From Roseomonas xinghualingensis (GTDB taxonomy: Bacteria > Pseudomonadota > Alphaproteobacteria > Acetobacterales > Acetobacteraceae), in the NCBI RefSeq assembly GCF_025791835.1, contig NZ_JAOXLP010000008.1, positions 62,001 through 126,000 on the forward strand: 64,000 nucleotides of DNA, written 5' to 3'. The notes below the pieces were generated by a model that searched no databases, had not been told where the DNA came from, and was given only the letters and a program-made list of their open reading frames with translations. Numbering within the stretch: the first letter of the stretch is position 1; each line of letters opens with the position of its first letter. Below are positions 11,531-20,349 of the stretch, in pieces. Made by a program: the position numbers and the translations under genes.

Positions 11531-12766
11531 ATGGCGAAGGACTTGCCCGTTTCCCCCCTCAAGGTCGATCTGCCGCCGCTGCCGCCCCTGAAGGGCGTGC
11601 GGCTGGGGGTGGCGGCGGCCGGGCTGCGATACCAGGGGCGCCCGGATGTGATGATGATGGAATTTGCCCCGGGCACCACCGTCGCGGGCGTCTTCACCAG
11701 CAACAAGTGCCCCGGTGCCCCGGTGGACTGGTGCCGCACGGCCCTGAAGGGCGAATCCGCCCGTGCCCTGGTGGTGAATGCCGGCAATGCGAATGTCTTC
11801 ACCGGCCGCGCGGGCGTGGTAGCGGTGGAGGCGACCGCCGCCGCAGCCTCGGCCCTGGTGGGTTCCAAGTCCTCCGAGGTGTTCCTGGCCAGCACCGGCG
11901 TGATCGGCCAGGTGCTGCCGCATGAAAAGCTAGCGGCGGCGCTGCCGGCGCTGCATGGGTCGCTGAAGGAGAATGGCTGGGCAGATGCCGCGCGCGGCAT
12001 CATGACCACCGATACCTTCCCCAAGGCCTGCGCGCGCACCGCCACCATCCACGGCACCAAGGTGACGATCGTCGGCATCGCCAAGGGCAGCGGCATGGTC
12101 GCGCCCGACATGGCGACGATGCTGTGCTTCGTGGCAACGGATGCCGCCATCCCCGCCGCCGCGCTGCAGTCCTGCCTGCGCAAGGGCGTGGAGGAGAGCT
12201 TCAACCGCACGACGGTGGACAGCGACACCTCCACCTCCGACACGGTGCTGCTCTTCGCCACGGGCCAGGCGCAGCATGACCGCGTCTCCGCCCTGGCCGG
12301 CTCCGCGCTGGATGATTTCCAGACGCAGCTGAATGCCCTGCTGCTCGACCTCGCGCTGCAGGTCGTGCGCGATGGCGAGGGCGCGCAGAAGCTGGTGAAG
12401 GTGGAGGTTAAGGGCGCCGTCTCCGACACCTCCGCCAAGCGCATCGGCATGGCCATCGCCAACTCGCCGCTGGTGAAGACCGCCATCGCCGGCGAGGACG
12501 CGAACTGGGGCCGTATCGTCATGGCCGTGGGCAAGGCGGGCGAGCCAGCCGACCGGGACCGCCTCTCGGTGGCCGTCGGCGGCACCTGGATGGCCAAGGA
12601 TGGCGGCGTGGTGGACGGCTATGACGAGGCGCCGGTCGTCGAGCACATGAAGGGCCGCGAGATCGACATCACGGTCGATATCGGGCTCGGCAAGGGCGAG
12701 GCCACGGTTTGGACCTGCGACCTGACCCATGGCTATATCGACATCAACGGGTCCTATCGCTCGTAG
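11531..12766 (+). CDS. argJ: Bifunctional ornithine acetyltransferase / N-acetylglutamate synthase
   Basis: Recycles the acetyl group in arginine synthesis: moves acetyl from N-acetylornithine to glutamate and, in many bacteria, also from acetyl-CoA. 411 residues. The self-cleavage site is intact in KGSGMVAPDMATMLCF, where the threonine after MA becomes the new N-terminus and nucleophile of the beta chain. Also seen: VVNAGNANVFTG and ANWGRIVMAVGKAG. ATG 11531 is preferred over an in-frame GTG at 11492 since CTGGAG lies just before it. A hairpin 26 bp after the stop may end transcription. Confidence 0.95.
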   Translation: MAKDLPVSPLKVDLPPLPPLKGVRLGVAAAGLRYQGRPDVMMMEFAPGTTVAGVFTSNKCPGAPVDWCRTALKGESARALVVNAGNANVFTGRAGVVAVEATAAAASALVGSKSSEVFLASTGVIGQVLPHEKLAAALPALHGSLKENGWADAARGIMTTDTFPKACARTATIHGTKVTIVGIAKGSGMVAPDMATMLCFVATDAAIPAAALQSCLRKGVEESFNRTTVDSDTSTSDTVLLFATGQAQHDRVSALAGSALDDFQTQLNALLLDLALQVVRDGEGAQKLVKVEVKGAVSDTSAKRIGMAIANSPLVKTAIAGEDANWGRIVMAVGKAGEPADRDRLSVAVGGTWMAKDGGVVDGYDEAPVVEHMKGREIDITVDIGLGKGEATVWTCDLTHGYIDINGSYRS

Positions 12767-12792
12767 CGGCCTGCGTCTGATTTGATGGGTGG

Positions 12793-12820
12793 CCTTGTCT
12801 GGGAGAGTGCCCAGGCAAGG
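12793..12820 (+). terminator. Stem-loop downstream of argJ
   Basis: CCTTGTCTGGG (12793-12803) pairs with CCCAGGCAAGG (12810-12820), an 11-bp stem with one G-U pair and a 6-nt loop. No T-run follows, so Rho-independent termination is uncertain. Confidence 0.5.
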
Positions 12821-12962
12821 CAGATGAGAGGCGGGACATTCTGAACCTGCCTTCAGCCCTCACATGCCCCGATCCTGTTGCCGGCATGGAGACGAAGGCT
12901 AGGCAGGGCCGTTTTGCTGCATCATCCTTCCGGTCCAGGACGCGATCACGAAGGCTGACCAG

Positions 12963-14159
12963 ATGGACGATACCTCCCGGGCCCGCATCAAGGCGCTGCA
13001 ACCCGAGCTGACGGCTATCCGGCGGGACATCCACGCCCATCCCGAGATGGGGATGGAGGAGGTCCGCACCTCTGCCCTCGTTGCCGAGAAGCTTCGCGGC
13101 TGGGGGCTGCAGGTGACGGAAGGGGTCGGCAAGTTCGGTGTGGTCGCCACGCTGAAGGGCCGCCGCCCCGGGCAGCGCGCCATCGGCCTTCGCTGCGACA
13201 TGGATGCGCTGGCCATCGAGGAGGCGACGGGGCTGCCCCATGCCTCCACCAACAAGGGCGTCATGCATGCCTGCGGGCATGACGGACACACGACCATGCT
13301 GCTGGGTGCCGCGCGGTATCTGGCGGAGAACCCGGATTTCGGCGGCACCGTGCAGTTCATCTTCCAGCCTGCCGAGGAGGGCCGCGGTGGCGCCAATGCG
13401 ATGCTGGCGGATGGGCTGTTCGAGCGGTTTCCGGTGGATGCTGTCTATGGGCTGCACAATGAGCCTAGGCTGCCAGTGGGGCATTTCGCCGCCCGCCCCG
13501 GCCCCGCGCTCGCGGCCGCCGATGCCTGGATCGTCACCTTCCGGGGCACCGGTGGCCATGGCGGGGCGGCGCCGCATCTCTCCACGGATGTGACGGTGCT
13601 GCAGGCGCAGTTCATCCTCGCGCTGCAGACGGTGGTTTCACGTAACATCGCGGCGATCGATTCGGCCGTGATCAGCGTCGGGGCCATCCAAGGCGGCTCG
13701 CTTTCATCCACCAATGTCATGCCGGCGGAAATCGTCATCGGCGGCACCGCGCGCTCCTACACGCCGGCGGTGCGGGAGATGATCGAGCGCCGGATGCGGG
13801 AACTGGCGGAGGGGCTTGCCGCCTCCTTCGGCTGCAAGGCGGAACTGACCTATCGCCGCGGCACGGGGGCTCTGGTGAACCATGCGGAGCAGACGGAGGT
13901 CGCGCTGTCGGCCGCCACCGCCCTGGTCGGGGCGGAGCAGGTGGACGGGCAAGCGGACCCAGTGCTGGGAGCCGAGGATTTCGCCAGCATGCTGGCAGCC
14001 CGGCCCGGCGCCTTCGTCTTCATGGGGAATGGCGGCGGGGGCGCCACCTCCAAGGGCCTGCACACGCCGGATTACGACTTCAACGACGATGCCATTCCCT
14101 ATGGCGTCGGCTACTGGGTCAGCCTGGTCCGCCAGGAACTGGGCGGGCTGGACCGCTAG
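12963..14159 (+). CDS. M20-family amidohydrolase (hippurate hydrolase-like)
   Basis: 398 residues, standard for the family. It hydrolyses N-acyl amino acids or related amides with two metal ions. Metal ligands are visible in MHACGHDGHTTMLLG, QPAEEGRGG and YGLHNEP, with a late histidine in KGLHTPDYDFND. The dimerisation (lid) domain follows GGHGGAAPH. ATG 12963 begins MDDTSRARIKALQPEL. Nothing upstream identifies the substrate. It converges with a dipeptide/oligopeptide receptor gene, so peptide or acyl-amino-acid scavenging would fit. Confidence 0.9.
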   Translation: MDDTSRARIKALQPELTAIRRDIHAHPEMGMEEVRTSALVAEKLRGWGLQVTEGVGKFGVVATLKGRRPGQRAIGLRCDMDALAIEEATGLPHASTNKGVMHACGHDGHTTMLLGAARYLAENPDFGGTVQFIFQPAEEGRGGANAMLADGLFERFPVDAVYGLHNEPRLPVGHFAARPGPALAAADAWIVTFRGTGGHGGAAPHLSTDVTVLQAQFILALQTVVSRNIAAIDSAVISVGAIQGGSLSSTNVMPAEIVIGGTARSYTPAVREMIERRMRELAEGLAASFGCKAELTYRRGTGALVNHAEQTEVALSAATALVGAEQVDGQADPVLGAEDFASMLAARPGAFVFMGNGGGGATSKGLHTPDYDFNDDAIPYGVGYWVSLVRQELGGLDR

Positions 14160-14168
14160 GATCGGGAA

Positions 14169-14189
14169 GGGGGAAGGCTTCCTTCCCCC
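14169..14189. terminator. Tight hairpin between convergent genes
   Basis: GGGGGAAGG (14169-14177), loop CTT, CCTTCCCCC (14181-14189): a 9-bp perfect stem in the 39-bp gap between the amidohydrolase and the leftward receptor gene. It can serve both directions. Confidence 0.6.
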
Positions 14190-14198
14190 GCCCTGGTC

Positions 14199-15791
14199 TC
14201 AGCCGGGGCGAACATCCTGGGCAAGGGTCATCTCATCGGCACGCGGCGTGTGCGTCAGGCCCTGGCGCATGGCCCAGACATTCTTCTGCACATGCAGCGG
14301 GATCCAGCCGACATCCCTGGCGGCGATGCGTGTCGCCTCCTGCATCAAGGCTTCCCGCGCCTCGTCGTCCACCGTGGCCATGGCGCGTTCCAGCACGGCA
14401 TCGAATTGCGGGCTGGAGTAGCCGGTGCGGTTCACCGTGCCCCAGCCCTTCTCCATGTCGCGCGTGCCCAGCAGGCCGCGTAGCCCGGAGGATGGCTCGC
14501 CGCTGGAATTGGCCCAGCCTCCGAGGGAGATGCTGTTGTCATAACGTGCGACACGCTGGGAAACGACGGAGAAGGGCATGGTGTCCACGCGCGTCTTCAC
14601 GCCGATGCGCGTCCACATCTGGCCGATGCTTTGCGCGACCTGCGCGTCGTTCACATAGCGGTCGTTTGAGGCGAGGAGGGTGACGGTAAAGCCCTGCGGA
14701 TAGCCCGCCTCGGCCAGCAGCTTTTTCGCGCGGTCCGGATCGAAGGCCGGCGGGGCGAGATCGGGCACATGGCCATAGGTGCCGGGCGGCATGAACTGCC
14801 CCGTCGGGATGGCGGCACCCGACATGATGCGGTCCGCAATGGCGGGGCGGTTGATGGCTATGTTGAGGGCCTGGCGCACGCGCAGATCCACCAGGGGATT
14901 GCGCGTCATCGGCTCCCCGTTCGGTCCGGCGACATAGGGCGTTTCCGGGCGGAGATCCGTGCGGAGATAGACGGAGCGGAGGCTGACCGTCTCGGAGATA
15001 TCAATGCCCCGCTCGGTGCGCAGGCGCGCGATGTCGCTCGTCGGCACGGCGTCGATGAAGCCGACATCGCCCGCCTTGAGGGCGGCCACGCGCGCACCGT
15101 CATTCGTGATGATGCGGTAGTTCACGCGCTGCCAGGCCGGCTTATTGCCCCAGTAGCCTTCGTTGCGCTCAAGTTCCACCCGGTCGCCGGAGCGGAAGGC
15201 TATGAGGCGGAAGGGGCCGGTGCCGATGGCGTTCTTGCCGTTGTTGAAGTCGCCCGTTGCCGGATTCTCGCCCAGCCCGTGCCAGATGATCGCCACCTGC
15301 GACATGTCGGCGGGCAAAAGGGGATAGATGCCGGCGGTGCGCATGCGGATGAGATGGGGATTCACTACCTCCATGCTCCGGATCGCCTTGGTGAAGACGG
15401 CGAAGGAGCCGGGGCTGTTCAGCACGCGCGGCACGCGATCGATCGTGTAGGTCACGTCGGCGGCGGTGAAGGGCTGGCCATTATGGAAGGTGACGCCCTG
15501 GCGGAGCTTGAACTCCCAGGTGGTGTCGTCCACCAGCCGCCAGGATTCGGCGAGGGCGGGAACGAGCCGCCCCTGGGCGTTGCGATGCACCAGATTGTCG
15601 AAGATATGCGCGGCCAGCGCGTTGTTCGGCGTCAGCGTATAATAATGCGGATCGACGGAGCTGGGCGGCGCGCTGACCGCGAGATCGAGAGTCCGGGGTG
15701 CCTGTGCGAGGGAAAGCCGTGGCAGGGCGGGCGCCAATGCCGCGCCAAGCAGGAGACGTCGGGACAGATAGGGCGTGGGCAGCGAGGGCAT
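14199..15791 (-). CDS. ABC transporter substrate-binding protein, family 5 (peptide/nickel type)
   Basis: 530 residues from ATG 15791, which follows GGAGGATCCACG. Periplasmic receptor of the DppA/OppA class. The signal region SRRLLLGAALAPALPRLSLAQA has a twin-arginine look. Family hallmarks are TPNNALAAHIFDNLVHRNAQG, WEFKLRQGVTFHNGQPFTAADV and GTGPFRLIAF. No permease or ATPase genes flank it, so it is an orphan receptor or works with components encoded elsewhere. Ligand may be a peptide, a nickel-chelate or an opine; sequence alone does not decide. Confidence 0.9.
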   Translation of the reverse strand: MPSLPTPYLSRRLLLGAALAPALPRLSLAQAPRTLDLAVSAPPSSVDPHYYTLTPNNALAAHIFDNLVHRNAQGRLVPALAESWRLVDDTTWEFKLRQGVTFHNGQPFTAADVTYTIDRVPRVLNSPGSFAVFTKAIRSMEVVNPHLIRMRTAGIYPLLPADMSQVAIIWHGLGENPATGDFNNGKNAIGTGPFRLIAFRSGDRVELERNEGYWGNKPAWQRVNYRIITNDGARVAALKAGDVGFIDAVPTSDIARLRTERGIDISETVSLRSVYLRTDLRPETPYVAGPNGEPMTRNPLVDLRVRQALNIAINRPAIADRIMSGAAIPTGQFMPPGTYGHVPDLAPPAFDPDRAKKLLAEAGYPQGFTVTLLASNDRYVNDAQVAQSIGQMWTRIGVKTRVDTMPFSVVSQRVARYDNSISLGGWANSSGEPSSGLRGLLGTRDMEKGWGTVNRTGYSSPQFDAVLERAMATVDDEAREALMQEATRIAARDVGWIPLHVQKNVWAMRQGLTHTPRADEMTLAQDVRPG

Positions 15792-15938
15792 CGTGGATCC
15801 TCCTCCGGCGCAAGGCGCGCGGGGCATGACCAGCGCCACCTCCCTCTTTTGCGAGACTGCACCAGTGTCGGGCGCGTATTGTCAAGCGCGGCCGGAAGGG
15901 CCTTGTGAGTTCCTGTGGAAAGAACGGGCTGGAGCGCC

Positions 15939-16787
15939 ATGTCGATTCCAAAGCGCATGCTGCTGGGTCTTCTCGGCTCACCCATCTCGCATTCCGCCGC
16001 GCCGGCCATGATGGAGGCGGCTGGCGCATCAGCGGGCCTCGACATCCGCTATCACCTGATCGACGTGCCGGGTGCCGATGAGGCCATGATCAGCCGCATC
16101 CTGGATGGCGTGCGGGTGATCGGCTTCGCGGGAATCAATGTCACCTTTCCCTACAAGCAGGCGGTGATCCCCTTCCTCGACGCCATGGATCCCGGCGCGG
16201 CGCAGATCGGGGCCGTGAACCTCGTCACGGTGCGCGGCAGGAAGCTCACGGGGCACAACACCGATAGCACGGGCTTCCTCGCCGGATTGCAGGCGAAAAT
16301 CGGCTCTGCCGTGAAGGCGGGACCGGCCGTGCTGATCGGCGCGGGCGGGGCGGGGCGGGCCATCGCATGGTCCCTCGCCAAGGCCGGTGTCCCGGAGGTG
16401 CTGGTGGTGGATCAGGACCCGTCCCGCGCCGCCTCCCTGGCGCAGGAGGCCTCAGGCTGGGGTGGTGGCCGATTTGTCCCGGCCAGTGGGATCGCGGCAG
16501 CGATGGAACATGCGGTGGGGGTGGTGAATGCCACCCCCGCCGGGATGCTGCCGGACCGGTCCAGCCCCGTGGACCCCTCGCTGCTGCGCGCGGGCATGTG
16601 GGTGGCGGATGCGGTGTACCATCCGCCTGTCACGCCGCTCCTGGCTGCGGCGAAGGCGCTTGGCTGCACGATCATGACGGGCCGCGCCATGTCCGTTGGG
16701 CAGGCGGAAGACGGTTTTGCCCTCTTCACCGGGCGCCGCGCGCCGCCGGGCCTGATCGGTGACGCATTCGATGCGCATGTGAAATAG
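15939..16787 (+). CDS. aroE: Shikimate (or quinate/shikimate) dehydrogenase
   Basis: 282 residues from ATG 15939, with GGAG 5 nt upstream. Reduces 3-dehydroshikimate with NAD(P)H. The substrate pocket is clear: GLLGSPISHSAAP, NVTFPYKQAV with the catalytic lysine, and GHNTDSTGF with the catalytic aspartate; the nucleotide loop is GAGGAGRAIA. The acidic residue after the second strand (VVDQDPSRA) suggests a preference for NAD, as in quinate/shikimate-type enzymes such as YdiB, so it may be a catabolic paralogue rather than the biosynthetic enzyme. Confidence 0.85.
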   Translation: MSIPKRMLLGLLGSPISHSAAPAMMEAAGASAGLDIRYHLIDVPGADEAMISRILDGVRVIGFAGINVTFPYKQAVIPFLDAMDPGAAQIGAVNLVTVRGRKLTGHNTDSTGFLAGLQAKIGSAVKAGPAVLIGAGGAGRAIAWSLAKAGVPEVLVVDQDPSRAASLAQEASGWGGGRFVPASGIAAAMEHAVGVVNATPAGMLPDRSSPVDPSLLRAGMWVADAVYHPPVTPLLAAAKALGCTIMTGRAMSVGQAEDGFALFTGRRAPPGLIGDAFDAHVK

Positions 16788-16819
16788 GCAGCGCCTGGGG
16801 CATCCGGCCGGGCGCTGCC
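16787..16819. terminator. Bidirectional terminator between aroE and the Bug receptor gene
   Basis: GGCAGCGCC (16787-16795) pairs with GGCGCTGCC (16811-16819) around a 15-nt loop. TTCCGGTTT follows on the plus strand. It fills the 39-bp gap between convergent genes. Confidence 0.6.
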
Positions 16820-16826
16820 TTCCGGT

Positions 16827-17786
16827 TTAGTCGGCCGCGCGAATGTTCAGGCGCCGCACCAGATCGGTCCAGCGCTCGCGCTCCTGCCGCGCCGCGGCGG
16901 CGAGGGCCTGCCCGTCGCCCGCGCGGGGGGCCACGCCAAGCCCGAGCAGCCGCGCGCGCAGCTCGGGATCAGCCATGGCGTCCTGCGCGGCCTGGCTGAT
17001 ACGGCTGGCCAGATCGGCCGGCATCCCGGCCGGACCGAAGATGCCGAACCAAGTCTCGGAGATGAGGCCGGGCAGGCCGGCGGCCTCGGCGGTCGGCACG
17101 CCCGGGGCGAGCGGCGTCTCCTGAGCCGAGGTCACGGCCAGGGCCTTCACCGTGCCAGACTGGATATGGGTGGCGGCGGTGGCGGGCACGTCCAGCAACG
17201 CATGGACATCGCCGCGCAGCAGCTCGGCATAGACCGCGCCCGTGCCGCGATAGGGCACATGCACCATGCCGAGATCGGCCAGGCTGTCGAGCAGCGCCCC
17301 GTTCAGATGCGGCGTGGTGGCGACACCGGAGGAACCATAGTTCACCTGCCCGCGCCGCGCCTTGGCCCAGGCGATGAAGCCGCGCAGATCGTTCACCGGC
17401 ACGGTCTTCGAGACCAGCACCAGCGAGGGCGAGGAGCCGATCAGCGCCAGCGGCGTGAAATCGGCTTCCACGTCATAGGGCAGGTTCGCGCCGGTCGCCG
17501 GAGCGGTGGAGTGGATGGAGGAGGTGGCGAGCAGCAGCGTCAGCCCGTCCGCAGGGGCGCGCACCACCACCTCGGTGGCCGGGATGCCACCCGCGCCTGG
17601 GCGGTTCTCGATCACCACCGTCGTGCCCAGGCGCTGGCCGAGCAGCGGGGCGAAAAGGCGGGAGACGGCATCGGTCCCACCACCCGCCGGGAAGGGCACG
17701 ATCAGGCGCGTGGGACGGGCCTGGGCCAGGGCCGGGCGGGCAAGCGTGGCCAGGGCCGGTAGGGCCAGAAGGGAACGGCGGTTCAT
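16827..17786 (-). CDS. Bug/TctC-type periplasmic receptor
   Basis: 319 residues with a short RR-containing signal (MNRRSLLALPALATLARPALAQA). It is a tripartite tricarboxylate transporter receptor: PTRLIVPFPAGGGTDAVSR is the classic first strand-loop, followed by VVIENRPGAGG and VNYGSSGVATTPHLNG, which bind a carboxylate ligand. No TctA or TctB membrane genes are adjacent, typical of the large orphan Bug families in beta- and alphaproteobacteria. It lies 33 bp downstream of an aminotransferase gene on the same strand and may be cotranscribed. Confidence 0.9.
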   Translation of the reverse strand: MNRRSLLALPALATLARPALAQARPTRLIVPFPAGGGTDAVSRLFAPLLGQRLGTTVVIENRPGAGGIPATEVVVRAPADGLTLLLATSSIHSTAPATGANLPYDVEADFTPLALIGSSPSLVLVSKTVPVNDLRGFIAWAKARRGQVNYGSSGVATTPHLNGALLDSLADLGMVHVPYRGTGAVYAELLRGDVHALLDVPATAATHIQSGTVKALAVTSAQETPLAPGVPTAEAAGLPGLISETWFGIFGPAGMPADLASRISQAAQDAMADPELRARLLGLGVAPRAGDGQALAAAARQERERWTDLVRRLNIRAAD

Positions 17787-17819
17787 CAGGAAGTGTCTCG
17801 GTAAGGTCGGTAAGGGAGG

Positions 17820-18989
17820 TCAGCGCTTCAGCCAGTGGCGCAGCCGGGCCGGCGCCTCGGCCATGTCGGCCTCGGGGCCGCAATAGCTGAAACGCACGAA
17901 ACGGGTGCCGCGATCCCGGTCGAAATCCACGCCGGGCGTGGCCGCGATCCCGGCCTCCGCCAGCATGCGCCGGCAGAATTCCAGGCTGTCATTCGTCAGA
18001 TGGGCAACATCGGCCCAGATATAGAAGGCGCCATCCGCCGCCGCGAAGCGGTTGAAGCCCACCTCCGGCAGCCCGGCGAGCAGCAGGTCGCGGGAGCGGC
18101 GATAGGTGGCGCGGTTTGCCTCCAGCTCTTCGGTGCAGTCCATGGCGGCCTCGGCGGCCACCTGCGCGACATGGGGCGCGGAGATGAACATGTTCTGCGC
18201 CAGACGTTCCACCGGGCGGACCAGTTCTTCGGGCAGCACCAGCCAGCCGATGCGCCAGCCGGTCATGCTGAAATACTTGCTGAAGCTGTTCACCACGATG
18301 GCGCTCGGCGAACAGGCCGCCGCCGTCGCCTCCACCGTGCCATAGGAGAGGCCGTGATAGATCTCGTCCGAGATCAGGCGCACGCCGTTCTCGTGGCACC
18401 AGCGCGCGATGGCGGCCAGTTCCTCTGGCGCCAGCATGGTGCCGGCGGGGTTGCAGGGGCTGGCGACGATCAGCCCGGCCGGGCGCGGGTCCAGCGCCTC
18501 CAGCATGGCGACGGTCGGCTGGAAGCGCGAGGAGGCATCGCAGGGCAGGATCTGCGGCACCATCCCGAGCGCGGTCAGGATGTTCACATAGGGTGGGTAA
18601 TAGGGTGCAGCCATCGCCACCCGGTCGCCCACGTCGAAGGCCGCCAGGAAGGCGAGGGGGAAGGCACCGGAGGCACCCACCGTCACCGCGATCCGCTCCG
18701 CCGGCACCGAGGCGCCATAATGCTCCGTATAGCGGCGCGAGATACGCTCCCGCAGCGCGCGCAGGCCGAATGCCTCCGTGTAGCCCATCGGGTTGCCGGC
18801 CCGCAGGGCGAGGATGGCCGCCTCGGCGGCGCCGCGCGGGGCACCCGTTCCGGGCTGGCCAACTTCCATCCGCAGGATGCCGGGCTGCCCCGGCGGGATG
18901 GCGGCCGCGCGCGCATTGGCGGCCGAGATCACGTCCATGACAAGGAAGGGCGGCGTATTGGCGCCCCGCCCGATCTTCAGGCCGGACAC
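17820..18989 (-). CDS. Class I/II PLP-dependent aminotransferase
   Basis: 389 residues from GTG 18989, one base after the stop of the upstream gene (TGATGTG). Fold type I aminotransferase: ASPCNPAGTML (PLP pocket asparagine), LISDEIYHGLSY (aspartate that holds the pyridine nitrogen) and the Schiff-base lysine in NSFSKYFSMTGWRIGW. The C-terminal arginine for the substrate carboxylate is in TRFVRFSYC. These features fit aspartate/aromatic-type enzymes in arginine/ornithine or amino-acid metabolism; the substrate is not defined. Tight coupling to the gamma-glutamyltransferase-like gene suggests shared amino-acid use. Confidence 0.88.
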   Translation of the reverse strand: MSGLKIGRGANTPPFLVMDVISAANARAAAIPPGQPGILRMEVGQPGTGAPRGAAEAAILALRAGNPMGYTEAFGLRALRERISRRYTEHYGASVPAERIAVTVGASGAFPLAFLAAFDVGDRVAMAAPYYPPYVNILTALGMVPQILPCDASSRFQPTVAMLEALDPRPAGLIVASPCNPAGTMLAPEELAAIARWCHENGVRLISDEIYHGLSYGTVEATAAACSPSAIVVNSFSKYFSMTGWRIGWLVLPEELVRPVERLAQNMFISAPHVAQVAAEAAMDCTEELEANRATYRRSRDLLLAGLPEVGFNRFAAADGAFYIWADVAHLTNDSLEFCRRMLAEAGIAATPGVDFDRDRGTRFVRFSYCGPEADMAEAPARLRHWLKR

Positions 18990-18990
18990 A

Positions 18991-20349
18991 TCAGTCGTTC
19001 CCGGCCGTCAGCCCGAAGCCGCGCGGATCGGCCACGGCCCGGCAGCCCGCCGCCGTGACGCTGCCCTGGCAGGAGATGGCGACGCCGCGCCCGGGCTCCG
19101 GCGCGCCGGTCGGCACCGCCTGCTCCAGCGGCACGTTGCGCAGCAGGTGCAGCCCGGCCGGACCGCCCGCCGCAGCCGGGGCTGCGCCCTGGCCGGAACC
19201 GGCGCCGGCATAGCGCATGGTCTTCACAACGGTGTTCGCCACCAGGATCGCGCCCAGCGGCGGCGTCTGCACGCTGCCCACCCCAGGGGCCGGGGCCAGC
19301 AGGAAGCCCATGCCCGGTAGCATCCGGCCAGTGCCGAAGAGATTGTTCATGGTGAAGGTGCAGGCCACCGCCCCGCCCTCACGGTCCTGCACGACCAGGG
19401 AGGTGGAGGCGCCCAGCATCCCGCCCATCACAGGTGGCGTCTGCCCTGCCCCGGCCGCGCGGAAGGCGGCAAGCGTCGCGCCACTATCGGCGGAGGCCGG
19501 CAGGACCGCCAGCATGTCGTTGCGTAGCCGCTCCTGCACCGGCGCCACGGCCTGGGGCACGGCGGCGCGCATCTCGCCCACGGTCAGGAAGCCTCCGGCG
19601 GCGGCGCTGGCCTCCTCCACCCGGCGGGCGAGGCCGCCCTGGTGGAAATCGCCCACTCCTGCGGTGCGGATCTGCCCAAGGGTGGTGGCCAGCTCGTTCT
19701 GCACCAGCCGGTTGCCCTCGCTGACGGGCGTGCCGCTGGGCGCGAAGACGGCGCGAGAGACGGGATCGGCCAGCAACGGCCCGGATACCGCCGCCAGATC
19801 GGTGGCGAGGCCGCGGGAGACCTCGGTACCGAAGCGGGCCAGCTGCTCGGCCGGCGCCATTGTGGCCTCGAAGGGCAGGCGGCCCTGGCGGGCATGCAGG
19901 GCGAAGAGGCCACGCGCCATCAGGGGTACGGCCGCCGGCCGGTCTGCCCCGCGCGGCACGGCCTCGCGGGCGCCCGGCTGGAAGAGGAAGGCCTCGATCT
20001 CGTTCCGGCGCGGGTCATAGCCAAGGCAGGCGCCGCCGCCGCCGAGACCGGCGCGGGAGGGGAGGGTGACCGAAAGGGTGAAGCCCGCAGCGACGGCCGC
20101 ATCCGCCGCCGAGCCGCCGGCCGAGAGGATGTCGCGCGCCACCATGGCTGCACGGGCATCCTCGGCGGCCACATTGCCCAGGAAGCCGCGGACATAGCCC
20201 TGCTGCCCCGGCTGGGCGGAGCTGCCGCCCCCCAGGATGTTGCCCACGCGCTCCGCCGTGGAGCATCCGGCCAGGAGGATCGCCGAAAGGGCCAGGGCCG
20301 CCATGCCGGCTGGCCTGCGGGGACCTGCCTGGAATAGGGTGCCGCCCAT
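18991..20349 (-). CDS. Gamma-glutamyltransferase-like lipoprotein, altered active site
   Basis: 452 residues from ATG 20349 with a lipoprotein signal ending LSAILLAGCS; ATG 20304 is an alternative that would still keep the lipobox. The fold is that of gamma-glutamyltransferases: LPSRAGLGGGGACLGYD matches the conserved gamma-glutamyl loop and VACTFTMNNLFGTG the stretch after the autocleavage site. By eye the normal T-T-H at the new N-terminus is replaced by S-T-S (in GASTSLVVQDREGG), so self-processing and activity are uncertain. It is also shorter than the usual ~570 residues. It may be a degenerate enzyme kept as an envelope lipoprotein. Confidence 0.75.
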   Translation of the reverse strand: MGGTLFQAGPRRPAGMAALALSAILLAGCSTAERVGNILGGGSSAQPGQQGYVRGFLGNVAAEDARAAMVARDILSAGGSAADAAVAAGFTLSVTLPSRAGLGGGGACLGYDPRRNEIEAFLFQPGAREAVPRGADRPAAVPLMARGLFALHARQGRLPFEATMAPAEQLARFGTEVSRGLATDLAAVSGPLLADPVSRAVFAPSGTPVSEGNRLVQNELATTLGQIRTAGVGDFHQGGLARRVEEASAAAGGFLTVGEMRAAVPQAVAPVQERLRNDMLAVLPASADSGATLAAFRAAGAGQTPPVMGGMLGASTSLVVQDREGGAVACTFTMNNLFGTGRMLPGMGFLLAPAPGVGSVQTPPLGAILVANTVVKTMRYAGAGSGQGAAPAAAGGPAGLHLLRNVPLEQAVPTGAPEPGRGVAISCQGSVTAAGCRAVADPRGFGLTAGND

